A stretch of 64,000 nucleotides of DNA from Pseudomonas taetrolens (GTDB lineage: Bacteria > Pseudomonadota > Gammaproteobacteria > Pseudomonadales > Pseudomonadaceae), in assembly GCF_900475285.1 (NCBI RefSeq), contig NZ_LS483370.1, positions 1,254,001 through 1,318,000 of the forward strand, in the 5' to 3' direction. Position numbers and translations under genes: made by a program. Shown here in pieces: positions 37,781-46,848 of the stretch (positions within the stretch are counted from its first letter, which is position 1; the number at the start of each line of letters is the position of its first letter). Below the pieces are notes generated by a model. It searched no databases, was not told the DNA's origin, and saw nothing but the letters and a program-made list of their open reading frames with translations.

Positions 37781-39313
37781 ATGCAGCAGCAAACAGTCAG
37801 GCAAGAACCTGTCCGCGCGGGCGCCAGCCTGCGCTTCAATGGCATTGGCAAAAGCTTCCCCGGAGTGCAGGCGCTGGCCAATATCAGCTTTGTCGCTCAT
37901 CCGGGGCAGGTGCATGCGCTCATGGGCGAAAACGGCGCGGGCAAATCCACACTTTTGAAAATTCTCGGGGGCGCGTACGTCCCCAGTAGCGGTCATTTGC
38001 AGATTGGCGAACAGTCGTTGACCTTCAAGTCTACGGCCGAGAGCATTGCCAATCGGGTCGCGGTCATCCATCAGGAGCTGCATCTGGTGCCGGAAATGAC
38101 CGTGGCCGAGAATCTGTTTCTCGGGCATTTACCCGCACGCTTCGGGCTGATCAGGCGCGGTGAGTTGCGCCATCGGGCGCTGGCATTGCTCAAGGGATTG
38201 GCCGACGAAATTGACCCGCAGGAAAAGGTCGCGCGTTTATCCCTCGGTCAACGGCAATTGGTGGAGATCGCCAAGGCACTGTCCCGTGGCGCTCATGTGA
38301 TTGCGTTTGATGAACCTACCAGCAGCTTGTCGGCCCGGGAAATTGACCGGCTGATGGCGATCATTGGCCGCCTTCGGGATGAGGGGAAGGTGGTGCTGTA
38401 TGTCTCTCATCGCATGGAAGAAGTGTTTCGGATTTGCGATGCGGTGACGGTATTCAAGGACGGCCGCTACGTGCGTACTTTCGAGCAGATGAGCGAGCTG
38501 ACCCATGACCAGTTGGTGACCTGCATGGTCGGCCGCGATATTCAGGATATCTACGATTACCGCGCCCGAGAGCGCGGCGAGGTGGCGTTGAAAGTAACCG
38601 GTCTGCTGGGGCCTGGGCTGCGCGAACCGGTAAGTTTCGAGGTGCACAAGGGCGAGATCCTGGGGCTGTTCGGGCTGGTGGGAGCCGGGCGCACAGAGCT
38701 GTTGCGGTTACTCGGCGGGTTGGCACGGCAGAGTGCGGGGAGCCTTGAATTGCAAGGTGTCGAACTCAAACTGCGTTCGCCACGGGATGCGATTGCAGCC
38801 GGGGTATTGCTGTGTCCTGAAGACCGCAAAAAAGAAGGCATCATGCCGCTCTCCAGCGTCGCCGAAAACATCAACATCAGCGCCCGTGGCGCTCATTCGA
38901 CGCTGGGCTGCCTGTTGCGCGGGGTGTGGGAGCGCGACAACGCCGCGCAGCAGATCCGGGCGCTGAACGTGAAGACCCCGAGTGCTGCACAGAAAATCAT
39001 GTACCTGTCCGGCGGCAATCAGCAGAAAGCCATTCTCGGACGCTGGCTGTCGATGCCCATGAAAGTATTGCTGCTCGACGAGCCGACCCGGGGCATTGAT
39101 ATCGGGGCCAAGGCCGAGATCTACCAGATCATCCACAACCTGGCGGCCAGCGGCATTGCGGTGATCGTGGTGTCCAGTGACCTGATGGAGGTGATCGGTA
39201 TTTGCGATCGCATGCTGGTGCTGTGCGAAGGCGCGGTGTGTGGCGAGCTGTCTCGCGACCAGGCCAATGAATCCAATCTGTTGCAAATGGCGTTGCCACG
39301 CCAGCGCGGCTGA
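37781..39313 (+). CDS. Sugar ABC transporter ATPase, AraG-like
   Basis: 510 aa from ATG 37781, with GAGGTGG upstream (an in-frame GTG at 37754 is also possible). Two fused ABC domains: the first has Walker A 'GENGAGKSTLLK', signature 'LSLGQRQLVEIAKAL' and Walker B 'VIAFDEPTSSLS'. The second has a degenerate P-loop 'GLVGAGRTE', signature 'LSGGNQQK' and 'LLLDEPTRGID'. This double layout is standard for AraG/RbsA/MglA. It energises import of the sugar bound by the upstream AraF-like protein. Confidence 0.92.
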   Translation: MQQQTVRQEPVRAGASLRFNGIGKSFPGVQALANISFVAHPGQVHALMGENGAGKSTLLKILGGAYVPSSGHLQIGEQSLTFKSTAESIANRVAVIHQELHLVPEMTVAENLFLGHLPARFGLIRRGELRHRALALLKGLADEIDPQEKVARLSLGQRQLVEIAKALSRGAHVIAFDEPTSSLSAREIDRLMAIIGRLRDEGKVVLYVSHRMEEVFRICDAVTVFKDGRYVRTFEQMSELTHDQLVTCMVGRDIQDIYDYRARERGEVALKVTGLLGPGLREPVSFEVHKGEILGLFGLVGAGRTELLRLLGGLARQSAGSLELQGVELKLRSPRDAIAAGVLLCPEDRKKEGIMPLSSVAENINISARGAHSTLGCLLRGVWERDNAAQQIRALNVKTPSAAQKIMYLSGGNQQKAILGRWLSMPMKVLLLDEPTRGIDIGAKAEIYQIIHNLAASGIAVIVVSSDLMEVIGICDRMLVLCEGAVCGELSRDQANESNLLQMALPRQRG

Positions 39314-39333
39314 CGTCAATCCGAGGGATTAAC

Positions 39334-40302
39334 ATGACTACGCAAAACACGACACTGCCCGCATCGCGCAAACCTCTCGACCTGCGGCGTTTTCTGGACG
39401 ACTGGGTGATGCTGCTGGCGGCGCTGGCAATATTCCTGCTCTGCACCTTGCTGATCGATAACTTCCTCTCGCCGCTGAACATGCGGGGCCTTGGCCTGGC
39501 GATTTCCACTACCGGGATTGCCGCCTGCACCATGCTGTATTGCCTGGCATCCGGGCATTTCGATCTGTCGGTGGGCTCTGTGATTGCCTGTTCGGGGGTG
39601 GTGGCGGCGGTGGTCATGCGTGACACCGACAGCGTGTTTCTGGGTGTCAGTGCAGCATTGGGCATGGGGCTGATCGTCGGGTTGATCAATGGCATCGTGA
39701 TCGCCAAATTGCGGGTCAACGCGTTGATCACCACGCTGGCGACCATGCAGATCGTGCGGGGGCTGGCGTACATATTCGCCAATGGCAAAGCGGTAGGGGT
39801 GTCCCAGGAATCGTTCTTTGTGTTCGGCAACGGCCAGTTGTTCGGGGTGCCGGTGCCGATTCTGATCACCATCGTCTGCTTTCTGTTCTTTGGCTGGCTG
39901 CTCAATTACACCACCTACGGGCGCAATACCATGGCCATCGGTGGCAACCCGGAAGCGGCATTGCTGGCCGGAGTGAATGTGGACCGGACCAAGATCATCA
40001 TCTTCGCCGTCCACGGGCTGATCGGGGCGTTGGCCGGGGTGATCCTGGCCTCGCGGATGACGTCAGGCCAGCCGATGATCGGCCAGGGCTTTGAGCTGAC
40101 AGTGATTTCGGCCTGTGTGCTGGGCGGTGTGTCGCTGAGCGGTGGCGTCGGGATGATTCGCCATGTGATCGCCGGCGTGTTGATTCTGGCCATCATCGAA
40201 AACGCGATGAACCTGAAGAACATCGACACCTTCTACCAGTACGTGATCCGTGGCTCGATCCTGTTGCTGGCGGTGGTGATCGATCGCTTGAAACAACGCT
40301 GA
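39334..40302 (+). CDS. Sugar ABC transporter permease, AraH-like
   Basis: A 322 aa inner-membrane protein with eight to ten hydrophobic segments and the BPD_transp_2 pattern ('GHFDLSVGSVIACSGVVAA', 'NALITTLATMQIVRGLAYI', 'GRNTMAIGGNPEAALLAGV', 'CVLGGVSLSGGVG'). It completes the binding protein-ATPase-permease set and is the last gene of the first transcription unit; the second promoter module follows within 60 bases. Confidence 0.92.
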   Translation: MTTQNTTLPASRKPLDLRRFLDDWVMLLAALAIFLLCTLLIDNFLSPLNMRGLGLAISTTGIAACTMLYCLASGHFDLSVGSVIACSGVVAAVVMRDTDSVFLGVSAALGMGLIVGLINGIVIAKLRVNALITTLATMQIVRGLAYIFANGKAVGVSQESFFVFGNGQLFGVPVPILITIVCFLFFGWLLNYTTYGRNTMAIGGNPEAALLAGVNVDRTKIIIFAVHGLIGALAGVILASRMTSGQPMIGQGFELTVISACVLGGVSLSGGVGMIRHVIAGVLILAIIENAMNLKNIDTFYQYVIRGSILLLAVVIDRLKQR

Positions 40303-40340
40303 CAGCTCGCGCCTACAGGATATGTGATATTAATATATCC

Positions 40341-40440
40341 CTATATATGAGACTGCAATTTATATATTGAGATTTAACGCTGCGAAGGTTTATAGTCGCC
40401 TGCACTGATTCACGGCATTCACTGCTAAAAACAAAACAGG
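40341..40440 (+). promoter_or_regulatory. Promoter/operator module 2, before dgoK
   Basis: The block TTATATATTGAGATT (40360-40374), 12 bases, then GGTTTATAGTCG (40387-40398), identical in layout to module 1. TTGAGA (40367-40372) and TATAGT (40391-40396), with an 18-base spacer, form the promoter. A related half-site CTATATATGAGA (40341-40352) lies two helical turns upstream, with further AT repeats before that. This suggests two operator sites here against one in module 1. Confidence 0.7.
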
Positions 40441-40447
40441 TGAAGCG

Positions 40448-41437
40448 ATGCAGGCGCAATTGATCGCGCTCGATTGGGGGACAACCTCCCTTCGTGCTTA
40501 TTTACTCGGTCCCGCTGGGCAGGTGCTGAACAGGCGCTCGCTGGCTTGCGGGATCATGCAGTTGCCGAGCAACCCTCGGCGGGTCGCAGGCCAGTGGTGT
40601 ACTGACGGCTTTGAACTCGCGTTTGACGACGCCTGTGGCGACTGGCTGGATGCCAACCCTGCCATCCCGGTGATTGCCTGTGGCATGGTTGGCAGCGCTC
40701 AGGGCTGGCGTGAAGCGCCTTATCGTGAAACCCCGGCCAGCCTGCCGGCCTTGAGCACCGCCTTGCAGATCGTGCGCAGTGTGCGGGGAGTGGATGTTCA
40801 CATCGTTCCCGGCGTCATCGAGCGTTCAACCTTACCCAATGTAATGCGCGGCGAAGAAACCCAGGTCCTGGGGGTCTTGCACAGTCATGCCCATCTGAAC
40901 GACTGTTTGATCGGTCTTCCTGGCAGCCATTCCAAATGGGTGCAGGTGCAAGCGGGGTGCCTGGTGCATTTCGACACCTTCATGACCGGCGAGCTGTTCG
41001 CTGCCGTCTGTGAGCACACCATCCTGGGGCGTACCCAGCAAGCATCCCCGCAGTTTGACCTCGCCGCCTTCGAGCGGGGCGTGCACGTGGCGTTGTCGGC
41101 CGATGGTCAGCTCGGGCCGCTGTCGACCCTGTTCAGTGCGCGCACGCTGGGCCTGACCGGCCAACTGAGTGCCACCCAGCAACCTGATTATGTGTCCGGG
41201 CTGCTGATCGGTCATGAGCTGTCGGCGCTGAGTCATGCCCTGCGTCAGCGTCGGGGCGAGCAACCGCTACCCGCGATCATTCTGATCGGCACTTCCCAAC
41301 TGTGTGAACGCTACCAACGGGCGCTGGACGTCTGCGGGTTCACCCAGGTGAGCCTGGCAGAACAGGCAACCGAACAGGGTTTATGGCACCTGGCCCAAGC
41401 GGCCGGGTTACTTCAACACACTCATCAGGAGGGCTGA
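40448..41437 (+). CDS. dgoK: 2-dehydro-3-deoxygalactonokinase
   Basis: DgoK phosphorylates 2-keto-3-deoxygalactonate to the 6-phosphate. The 329 aa product begins 'MQAQLIALDWGTTSLRAYLLG' (phosphate-1 motif 'DWGTTSLR' of the ASKHA fold). It has 'VIACGMVGSAQGWREAPY', 'LPGSHSKWVQV' and 'TFMTGELFAAV', all typical of DgoK. AACAGGTGAAG sits before the ATG. It is the first gene of the dgoK-dgoA-dgoD-carrier unit. Confidence 0.94.
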   Translation: MQAQLIALDWGTTSLRAYLLGPAGQVLNRRSLACGIMQLPSNPRRVAGQWCTDGFELAFDDACGDWLDANPAIPVIACGMVGSAQGWREAPYRETPASLPALSTALQIVRSVRGVDVHIVPGVIERSTLPNVMRGEETQVLGVLHSHAHLNDCLIGLPGSHSKWVQVQAGCLVHFDTFMTGELFAAVCEHTILGRTQQASPQFDLAAFERGVHVALSADGQLGPLSTLFSARTLGLTGQLSATQQPDYVSGLLIGHELSALSHALRQRRGEQPLPAIILIGTSQLCERYQRALDVCGFTQVSLAEQATEQGLWHLAQAAGLLQHTHQEG

Positions 41438-41438
41438 G

Positions 41439-42068
41439 ATGCTCAAGCAAGCTCTGGCAAAAAACGGATTGATCGCCATCCTTCGCGGTTTGCGTCCGCA
41501 AGAAGCGCAGGCCATCGGCAAGGTGTTGTATGACGAGGGATTCCGCACCCTCGAAGTCCCCCTCAATTCCCCCGAGCCTTATGAAAGCATCCGTATTCTG
41601 CGCAGTACCTTGCCCGCCGACTGCCTGGTCGGTGCCGGCACGGTCCTGACCCCGGAGCAGGTCGAGCAGGTCAAGGCCGCCGGCGGGCAAGTGATTGTGA
41701 TGCCCCACAGCGACCCGAAAGTCCTGCGCGCAGCCAAGGCCGCCGGTTTGTACCTGTCACCCGGGGTTGCGACGCCGACCGAAGCGTTTGCCGCGCTGGC
41801 CGAAGGCGCCGATGTGCTGAAAATGTTCCCGGCCGAGCAAATGGGCCCGGCCGTGGTCAAGGCCTGGTTGGCCGTACTGCCCGCCGGCACCCGGTTGATC
41901 CCCGTCGGCGGGATTACCCCGGACAACATGCAGGTATTTCTGGATGCCGGTGTCTCCGGTTTTGGCCTGGGCTCCGGGCTGTTCAAACCGGGCCTGAGCC
42001 CTGCCGAAGTGGCTGTTCGCGCCAAGGCGTATATGCAGGCCTGGAACGCACGGCGTCAGGCTGACTGA
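41439..42068 (+). CDS. dgoA: 2-dehydro-3-deoxy-6-phosphogalactonate aldolase
   Basis: DgoA splits KDPGal into pyruvate and glyceraldehyde 3-phosphate. The 209 aa class I aldolase of the KDPG/KDPGal family has '[17 protein letters not shown]', the Glu in '[12 protein letters not shown]', '[11 protein letters not shown]' and the Schiff-base Lys in '[13 protein letters not shown]'. The start is one base after the dgoK stop. The 'LNSPEP' form of the active-site segment is the KDPGal rather than the KDPG type. Confidence 0.93.
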   Translation: MLKQALAKNGLIAILRGLRPQEAQAIGKVLYDEGFRTLEVPLNSPEPYESIRILRSTLPADCLVGAGTVLTPEQVEQVKAAGGQVIVMPHSDPKVLRAAKAAGLYLSPGVATPTEAFAALAEGADVLKMFPAEQMGPAVVKAWLAVLPAGTRLIPVGGITPDNMQVFLDAGVSGFGLGSGLFKPGLSPAEVAVRAKAYMQAWNARRQAD

Positions 42069-42108
42069 CCGGCGCTTTCGCGCCCCATCGAACAAGAGAG
42101 ACAAAAAG

Positions 42109-43257
42109 ATGAAAATTACCAAGCTGACAACGTACCTGGTCCCGCCGCGCTGGTTGTTCCTGAAAGTTGAAACCGACGAAGGCGTTACCGGCTGGGGCGA
42201 GCCTGTGGTCGAAGGCCGGGCGCATACCGTGGCGGCCGCCGTTGAGGAACTGTCCGATTACCTGATCGGCAAGGACCCGCGCAATATCGAAGACATCTGG
42301 ACCGTGCTGTATCGCGGCGGTTTTTACCGTGGCGGCGCGGTGCACATGAGTGCGCTGGCCGGCATCGACCAGGCGCTGTGGGACATCAAGGGCAAGGCGC
42401 TGGGCGTCTCGGTCAGTGACCTGCTGGGTGGCCAGGTGCGTGACAAGATTCGCGTGTATTCGTGGATCGGTGGCGACCGTCCGGCTGATACCGCTCGCGC
42501 CGCCAAAGAAGCGGTCAGCCGCGGCTTTACCGCTGTGAAAATGAACGGCACCGAAGAGCTGCAGTTCGTCGACAGTTTTGAAAAGGTTGACCTGGCACTG
42601 GCCAACGTAGCGGCAGTGCGCGATGCCGTTGGGCCGAATGTCGGTATCGGCGTGGACTTCCATGGTCGCGTGCATAAACCGATGGCCAAGGTGCTGATGA
42701 AGGAGCTTGACCCCTACAAGCTGATGTTCATTGAAGAGCCGGTGCTCAGCGAAAACTACGAAGCGCTCAAGGAACTGGCACCGCTGACCAGTACCCCGAT
42801 TGCCCTGGGCGAGCGCCTGTTCTCGCGCTGGGACTTCAAGCGTGTGCTCAGCGAAGGGTATGTCGACATCATTCAACCCGATGCTTCCCATGCGGGCGGG
42901 ATCACCGAAACCCGCAAGATCGCCAACATGGCCGAGGCCTATGACGTAGCGCTGGCACTGCATTGCCCGCTGGGTCCGATCGCGCTGGCGGCGTGCCTGC
43001 AGCTGGATGCGGTGTGCTACAACGCTTTCATCCAGGAGCAAAGCCTGGGCATCCATTACAACGAAAGCAACGATCTGCTGGATTACGTCAAGGATCCTGC
43101 GGTATTCGACTACGACAAAGGCTTCGTCAAAATCCCCAACGGCCCGGGCCTGGGGATTGAAATCAACGAAGAGTACGTCCAGGAGCGTGCTGTGATCGGC
43201 CATCGCTGGCGCAACCCAATCTGGCGCCATGCCGACGGCAGCTTCGCCGAGTGGTAA
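42109..43257 (+). CDS. dgoD: D-galactonate dehydratase
   Basis: DgoD dehydrates D-galactonate to 2-keto-3-deoxygalactonate. The 382 aa enolase-superfamily protein starts '[20 protein letters not shown]'. The Mg2+ ligands lie in '[10 protein letters not shown]' and '[13 protein letters not shown]', with a Glu in '[13 protein letters not shown]'. The catalytic His segments are '[12 protein letters not shown]' and '[13 protein letters not shown]'. The match to galactonate dehydratase is full-length. Confidence 0.95.
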   Translation: MKITKLTTYLVPPRWLFLKVETDEGVTGWGEPVVEGRAHTVAAAVEELSDYLIGKDPRNIEDIWTVLYRGGFYRGGAVHMSALAGIDQALWDIKGKALGVSVSDLLGGQVRDKIRVYSWIGGDRPADTARAAKEAVSRGFTAVKMNGTEELQFVDSFEKVDLALANVAAVRDAVGPNVGIGVDFHGRVHKPMAKVLMKELDPYKLMFIEEPVLSENYEALKELAPLTSTPIALGERLFSRWDFKRVLSEGYVDIIQPDASHAGGITETRKIANMAEAYDVALALHCPLGPIALAACLQLDAVCYNAFIQEQSLGIHYNESNDLLDYVKDPAVFDYDKGFVKIPNGPGLGIEINEEYVQERAVIGHRWRNPIWRHADGSFAEW

Positions 43258-43266
43258 TACCTCTTA

Positions 43267-43357
43267 AAACCCTGTAGCCGCTGCCGAAGGCTGCGATGGA
43301 CAGCGCAGCAGGCCTGTTGTCAAAGGCTCTGCGATCTTTATCGCGGTTACAGGGTTT
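43267..43357. repeat. REP-like inverted repeat between dgoD and the MFS gene
   Basis: AAACCCTGTAGCCGC (43267-43281) is inverted as GCGGTTACAGGGTTT (43343-43357) with one mismatch, enclosing CTGCCGAAGGCTGCGAT, a sequence common in Pseudomonas intergenic repeats. It could fold into a long hairpin and reduce read-through or stabilise the dgoD mRNA. Confidence 0.7.
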
Positions 43358-43398
43358 GCATTTACGACCTCAATAACTCTAAAAATGAGGCATGTCCC

Positions 43399-44703
43399 AT
43401 GACAAGCACTGTCGCGCAAGCGTCACTGGTGGCGCCTAGCCGCAAGCGTTTTTTCATTATGGTTCTGTTGTTTATCACCGTGGTGATCAACTATCTGGAC
43501 CGTAGCAACCTGTCGATTGCCGCCCCCGCGCTGACCAGCGACCTGGGAATTGACCCGATTCACGTCGGGCTGATCTTCTCGGCCTTTGGCTGGACCTACG
43601 CTGCCATGCAAATCCCTGGCGGCTGGCTGGTGGACCGCGTGCCGCCACGGATTCTCTACAGCGTCGCGTTGCTGCTGTGGTCGGTGGCCACGGTGATGCT
43701 CGGTTTCGCTGCCAGCTTTATCGCGCTGTTTGTACTGCGCATGGCTGTGGGCGCACTGGAGGCCCCGGCATACCCGATCAACAGCCGTGTCGTGACCACC
43801 TGGTTTCCGGAGCGCGAACGCGCCACCGCCATTGGCTTTTACACCTCAGGGCAGTTTGTCGGGCTAGCGTTTTTGACCCCGGTGCTGGCGTGGCTGCAGC
43901 ATCAATGGGGTTGGCACATGGTGTTTGTCAGCACCGGTGTGGTCGGGATTATCTGGGCAGTTATCTGGTACGCGGTGTACCGCGAGCCGCGTGATTTCAA
44001 AGGCGCCAACCAGGCGGAGATCGACCTGATTATCGAAGGCGGCGGGCTGGTGGATATCCAGGCGCAAACGGCTAAGCGCAAGGCGCCATTCAGTTGGTAC
44101 GACCTCGGTATCGTGCTCAGCAAGCGTAAGTTGTGGGGCATCTACCTGGGCCAGTTTTGCCTGAACTCGACGCTGTGGTTCTTCCTGACCTGGTTCCCGA
44201 CCTACCTGGTGAAATACCGCGGCATGGACTTCATCAAATCCGGATTGCTGGCTTCGCTGCCGTTCCTGGCTGCGTTTGTCGGTGTGCTGTGTTCGGGGTT
44301 CTTTTCCGACTGGCTGATTCGCCGCGGTTATTCGGTGGGTTTTGCCCGCAAGCTACCGATCATTGGCGGGCTGCTGATTTCGACCTCGATCATTGGCGCC
44401 AACTTTGTCGAATCGACGCCGCTGGTGATTGCGTTTCTGGCGCTGGCGTTTTTCGGTAACGGCCTGGCATCGATCACCTGGTCGCTGGTGTCGACCCTGG
44501 CTCCGGCGCGACTGCTGGGGCTGACCGGAGGCGTGTTCAATTTCATCGGCAATCTGTCCGCCATCGCCACGCCAATCGTGATCGGTTTTCTGGCGACGGG
44601 TGACTCGTTTGCTCCGGCAATTACCTATATTTCGGTGCTGGCACTGCTGGGGGCGCTGTCTTACATCTTGCTGGTGGGCAAGGTTGAGAGGATCGAACTG
44701 TAG
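43399..44703 (+). CDS. MFS transporter, galactonate/hexuronate type (ACS family)
   Basis: A 434 aa transporter with 12 hydrophobic segments. The N-terminal 'FIMVLLFITVVINYLDRSNLS' contains the anion:cation symporter signature 'NYLDRSNLS', followed by 'QIPGGWLVDRVPPR' and 'APAYPINSRVVTTWFPERERA'. This subfamily includes DgoT and ExuT. Being next to dgoKAD it probably imports D-galactonate with protons. It is separated from dgoD by a REP element, so expression may be lower or independent. Confidence 0.88.
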   Translation: MTSTVAQASLVAPSRKRFFIMVLLFITVVINYLDRSNLSIAAPALTSDLGIDPIHVGLIFSAFGWTYAAMQIPGGWLVDRVPPRILYSVALLLWSVATVMLGFAASFIALFVLRMAVGALEAPAYPINSRVVTTWFPERERATAIGFYTSGQFVGLAFLTPVLAWLQHQWGWHMVFVSTGVVGIIWAVIWYAVYREPRDFKGANQAEIDLIIEGGGLVDIQAQTAKRKAPFSWYDLGIVLSKRKLWGIYLGQFCLNSTLWFFLTWFPTYLVKYRGMDFIKSGLLASLPFLAAFVGVLCSGFFSDWLIRRGYSVGFARKLPIIGGLLISTSIIGANFVESTPLVIAFLALAFFGNGLASITWSLVSTLAPARLLGLTGGVFNFIGNLSAIATPIVIGFLATGDSFAPAITYISVLALLGALSYILLVGKVERIEL

Positions 44704-44765
44704 AAGTCGGTTGCCCGGGCGACCATAATGCCGTCCGGTTCTCACCCTTAATGGAATGGCTGGCT

Positions 44766-45551
44766 ATGCAGGACGACTCCACGAAAATCGCACCGACCGG
44801 CACTCAAACCCTGCTCCGCGGGCTGGCTGTGGTGCAAGCGGTGGCCAATGGCGCACGGGATCTGAAGGACATTGCCCGGGTGATCGGGACCACGCGCAGC
44901 ACGACGCACCGACTGGCCAGTTGCCTGGTGGACGAACGTTATCTGCGGGTCTTGCCCAAGGTGGGGTATTTGCTGGGCCCCAAGCTGATCGAGCTAGGGT
45001 TTCAGGCCCGGGAGGAATTGCCGCTGGTAACCCTGGCACAGCCGTACCTGGATGAACTGTCGGCGTTGACCGGCGACACCATTCATTTGGCGGTGCGCGA
45101 AGGGGACGAAGTGCTGTACTTGCACAAGAATCCGGGCCGCAATGGTCCGGAGATGCGTTCGCGGGTGGGGCACCGGATGCCCATTGCGCGTACGGGTATC
45201 GGCAAGGCCATGCTGCTGGACGCTCCCGTGGCCGAATGGCGGCGGGTGTTCGAGCTCAGCCAGCCTGTCGGCGGCAAGAACCCGCTATGGCCGGATCACG
45301 AGGAGGCCTCGTGGGAGCAGTTCGAGGAGCGGATGCGCAGTTATGTTGCGGGAGGCTATGCGTTTGACCTGGAAGACAACGAGCCCTCGATTCGTTGTGT
45401 GGCTGCACCGATACGTGATGCCAGCCATGCAATCGTGGCGGCCATCAGCATCGCCAGCACCGTGCCGTACATGCCGCACGAGAAAATGACCGGCCTGATC
45501 CCGGTCATCACTCACGCAGCACGACAACTATCGGCAGAGCTGGGAGGTTAA
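44766..45551 (+). CDS. IclR-family transcriptional regulator, probable regulator of the galactose/galactonate genes
   Basis: 261 aa from ATG 44766; an ATG five codons earlier is possible and neither has a clear Shine-Dalgarno. The N-terminal winged HTH ('RGLAVVQAVANGARDLKDIA', 'TTRSTTHRLASCLVDERYL') is followed by the IclR effector domain ('GDTIHLAVREGDEVLYLHK', 'ARTGIGKAMLL', 'GGYAFDLEDNEPSIRCVAAP'). It stands last in the cluster, so it likely responds to a pathway intermediate and controls the paired promoter modules at 35.6 and 40.4 kb. This link is inferred. Confidence 0.88.
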   Translation: MQDDSTKIAPTGTQTLLRGLAVVQAVANGARDLKDIARVIGTTRSTTHRLASCLVDERYLRVLPKVGYLLGPKLIELGFQAREELPLVTLAQPYLDELSALTGDTIHLAVREGDEVLYLHKNPGRNGPEMRSRVGHRMPIARTGIGKAMLLDAPVAEWRRVFELSQPVGGKNPLWPDHEEASWEQFEERMRSYVAGGYAFDLEDNEPSIRCVAAPIRDASHAIVAAISIASTVPYMPHEKMTGLIPVITHAARQLSAELGG

Positions 45552-45566
45552 CTCCCTTGCCCGCGT

Positions 45567-45585
45567 CCTCTCCCGGAAGGAGAGG
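45567..45585. repeat. Short inverted repeat between convergent iclR-type gene and alcohol dehydrogenase gene
   Basis: CCTCTCC (45567-45573) and GGAGAGG (45579-45585) around CGGAA. It lies in the 50-base gap between two convergent genes and resembles the CCTCTCCC/GGGAGAGG intergenic repeats of Pseudomonas. No T-run follows, so it is not a classical terminator. Confidence 0.55.
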
Positions 45586-45602
45586 GCGAGGGTGCTTCGG
45601 GT

Positions 45603-46667
45603 TTAGGCCTTCAACGTTTTCATGTCGATCACAAAGCGATACTTCACGTCGCCTTTGACCACGCGCTCGAACGCTTCATTGATGTTTTTGATATCCAGCA
45701 TTTCGATGTCGCACGTAATGCCATGTTCAGCGCTGAAATCGAGCATTTCCTGGGTTTCTGCGATCCCGCCGATCAATGAACCGGCCAGTACGCGGCGTTT
45801 GAACACCAGGTTGAAGGCATCCAGCGCAGGTTCGATCGGTTCGATCAGCCCCACCAGAATGTGCACCCCATCAAAACGCAGGGTTTCGAGGTAGGGGTTC
45901 AGGTCGTGCTTGACCGGGATGGTGTCCAGCAGGAAGTCGAAATGACCGGCTGCGGCTTTCATCTGTTCGGCGTCGGTGGAGACAATCACGTGGTCGGCAC
46001 CCTGACGGCGGGCTTCTGCAGCCTTGGCTTCGGAACGGGTGAAGAGTGTGACTTCAGCGCCCATGGCCTTGGCAAATTTGATGCCCATGTGGCCCAGGCC
46101 ACCCATGCCCAGAATCCCGACCTTGTCGCCAGGCTCAACGCCGTAGTGTTGCAGCGGCGAGTAGGTGGTGATGCCTGCGCACAGCAGCGGGGCAGCGCTG
46201 GCCGGGTCGAGGTTTTCCGGGATTCGTACGACGAAGGCTTCGCGGACGACGATGCTGTCCGAGTAGCCGCCCATGGTTGTCGTGCCATCGATACGGTCCG
46301 GTGAGCCATAGGTCTGGGTGAAGCCCTCAAGGCAATATTGCTCCAGGTCTTCTTTACAGGCGGAGCATTCGCGGCACGAATCGACCATGCAGCCCACCCC
46401 GACCAGATCCCCGACTTTGTACTGGGTGACATCACTACCGATCGCGGTGACCTTGCCGACGATTTCGTGGCCTGGCATAACCGGGTAAACCGCGAAGCCC
46501 CAATCGTTATTCACCTGGTGAATGTCGGAGTGGCAAACGCCGCAGTACATCACTTCGATGGCTACGTCATCCGGGCGCGGTTCACGGCGGTTGAACGGCA
46601 GCGGAGCCAGAGGTGCGGAGGTTGTTTTAGCGGCATAGCCGATGGCGTTGTAGGTGACAGTGGACAT
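45603..46667 (-). CDS. Zinc-dependent NAD(P)-linked alcohol dehydrogenase (YahK/CAD-like)
   Basis: 354 aa from ATG 46667 ('MSTVTYNAIGYAAK'), with GAGG upstream; longer frames reach 46757 but have no family sequence. Medium-chain dehydrogenase: catalytic zinc site 'CGVCHSDIH' and 'MPGHEIVG', structural zinc cysteines in 'DSCRECSACKEDLEQYC', and Rossmann 'GILGMGGLGHMGIKFA' near residue 185. This branch reduces a broad range of aldehydes with NADPH. It is divergent from an AraC-type regulator that probably controls it. Confidence 0.9.
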   Translation of the reverse strand: MSTVTYNAIGYAAKTTSAPLAPLPFNRREPRPDDVAIEVMYCGVCHSDIHQVNNDWGFAVYPVMPGHEIVGKVTAIGSDVTQYKVGDLVGVGCMVDSCRECSACKEDLEQYCLEGFTQTYGSPDRIDGTTTMGGYSDSIVVREAFVVRIPENLDPASAAPLLCAGITTYSPLQHYGVEPGDKVGILGMGGLGHMGIKFAKAMGAEVTLFTRSEAKAAEARRQGADHVIVSTDAEQMKAAAGHFDFLLDTIPVKHDLNPYLETLRFDGVHILVGLIEPIEPALDAFNLVFKRRVLAGSLIGGIAETQEMLDFSAEHGITCDIEMLDIKNINEAFERVVKGDVKYRFVIDMKTLKA

Positions 46668-46848
46668 GGAGAACCTCGCGAAACGTTGACTGTGAACAAG
46701 GGTGTGAGTTTGCGCCCGTGCGTCTTGCAGAACTATGACGATTCCTCCGCTTGTCATGCCTATTCGTCCGGAGCCGCGGACTGAGTGTCGCTTTAGCCGG
46801 CAATTCTGCGAAGATGCGGCGGTCTATTCCTCTTGTGAACGTATTGCC

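Noticed and set aside
43267..43357. Possible CRISPR-like or mobile element at the repeated GTAGCCGCTGC sequences
   Set aside because: There are only paired inverted copies without spacers or a transposase; they fit ordinary Pseudomonas REP elements. No CRISPR array, insertion sequence or prophage gene was seen in the window.
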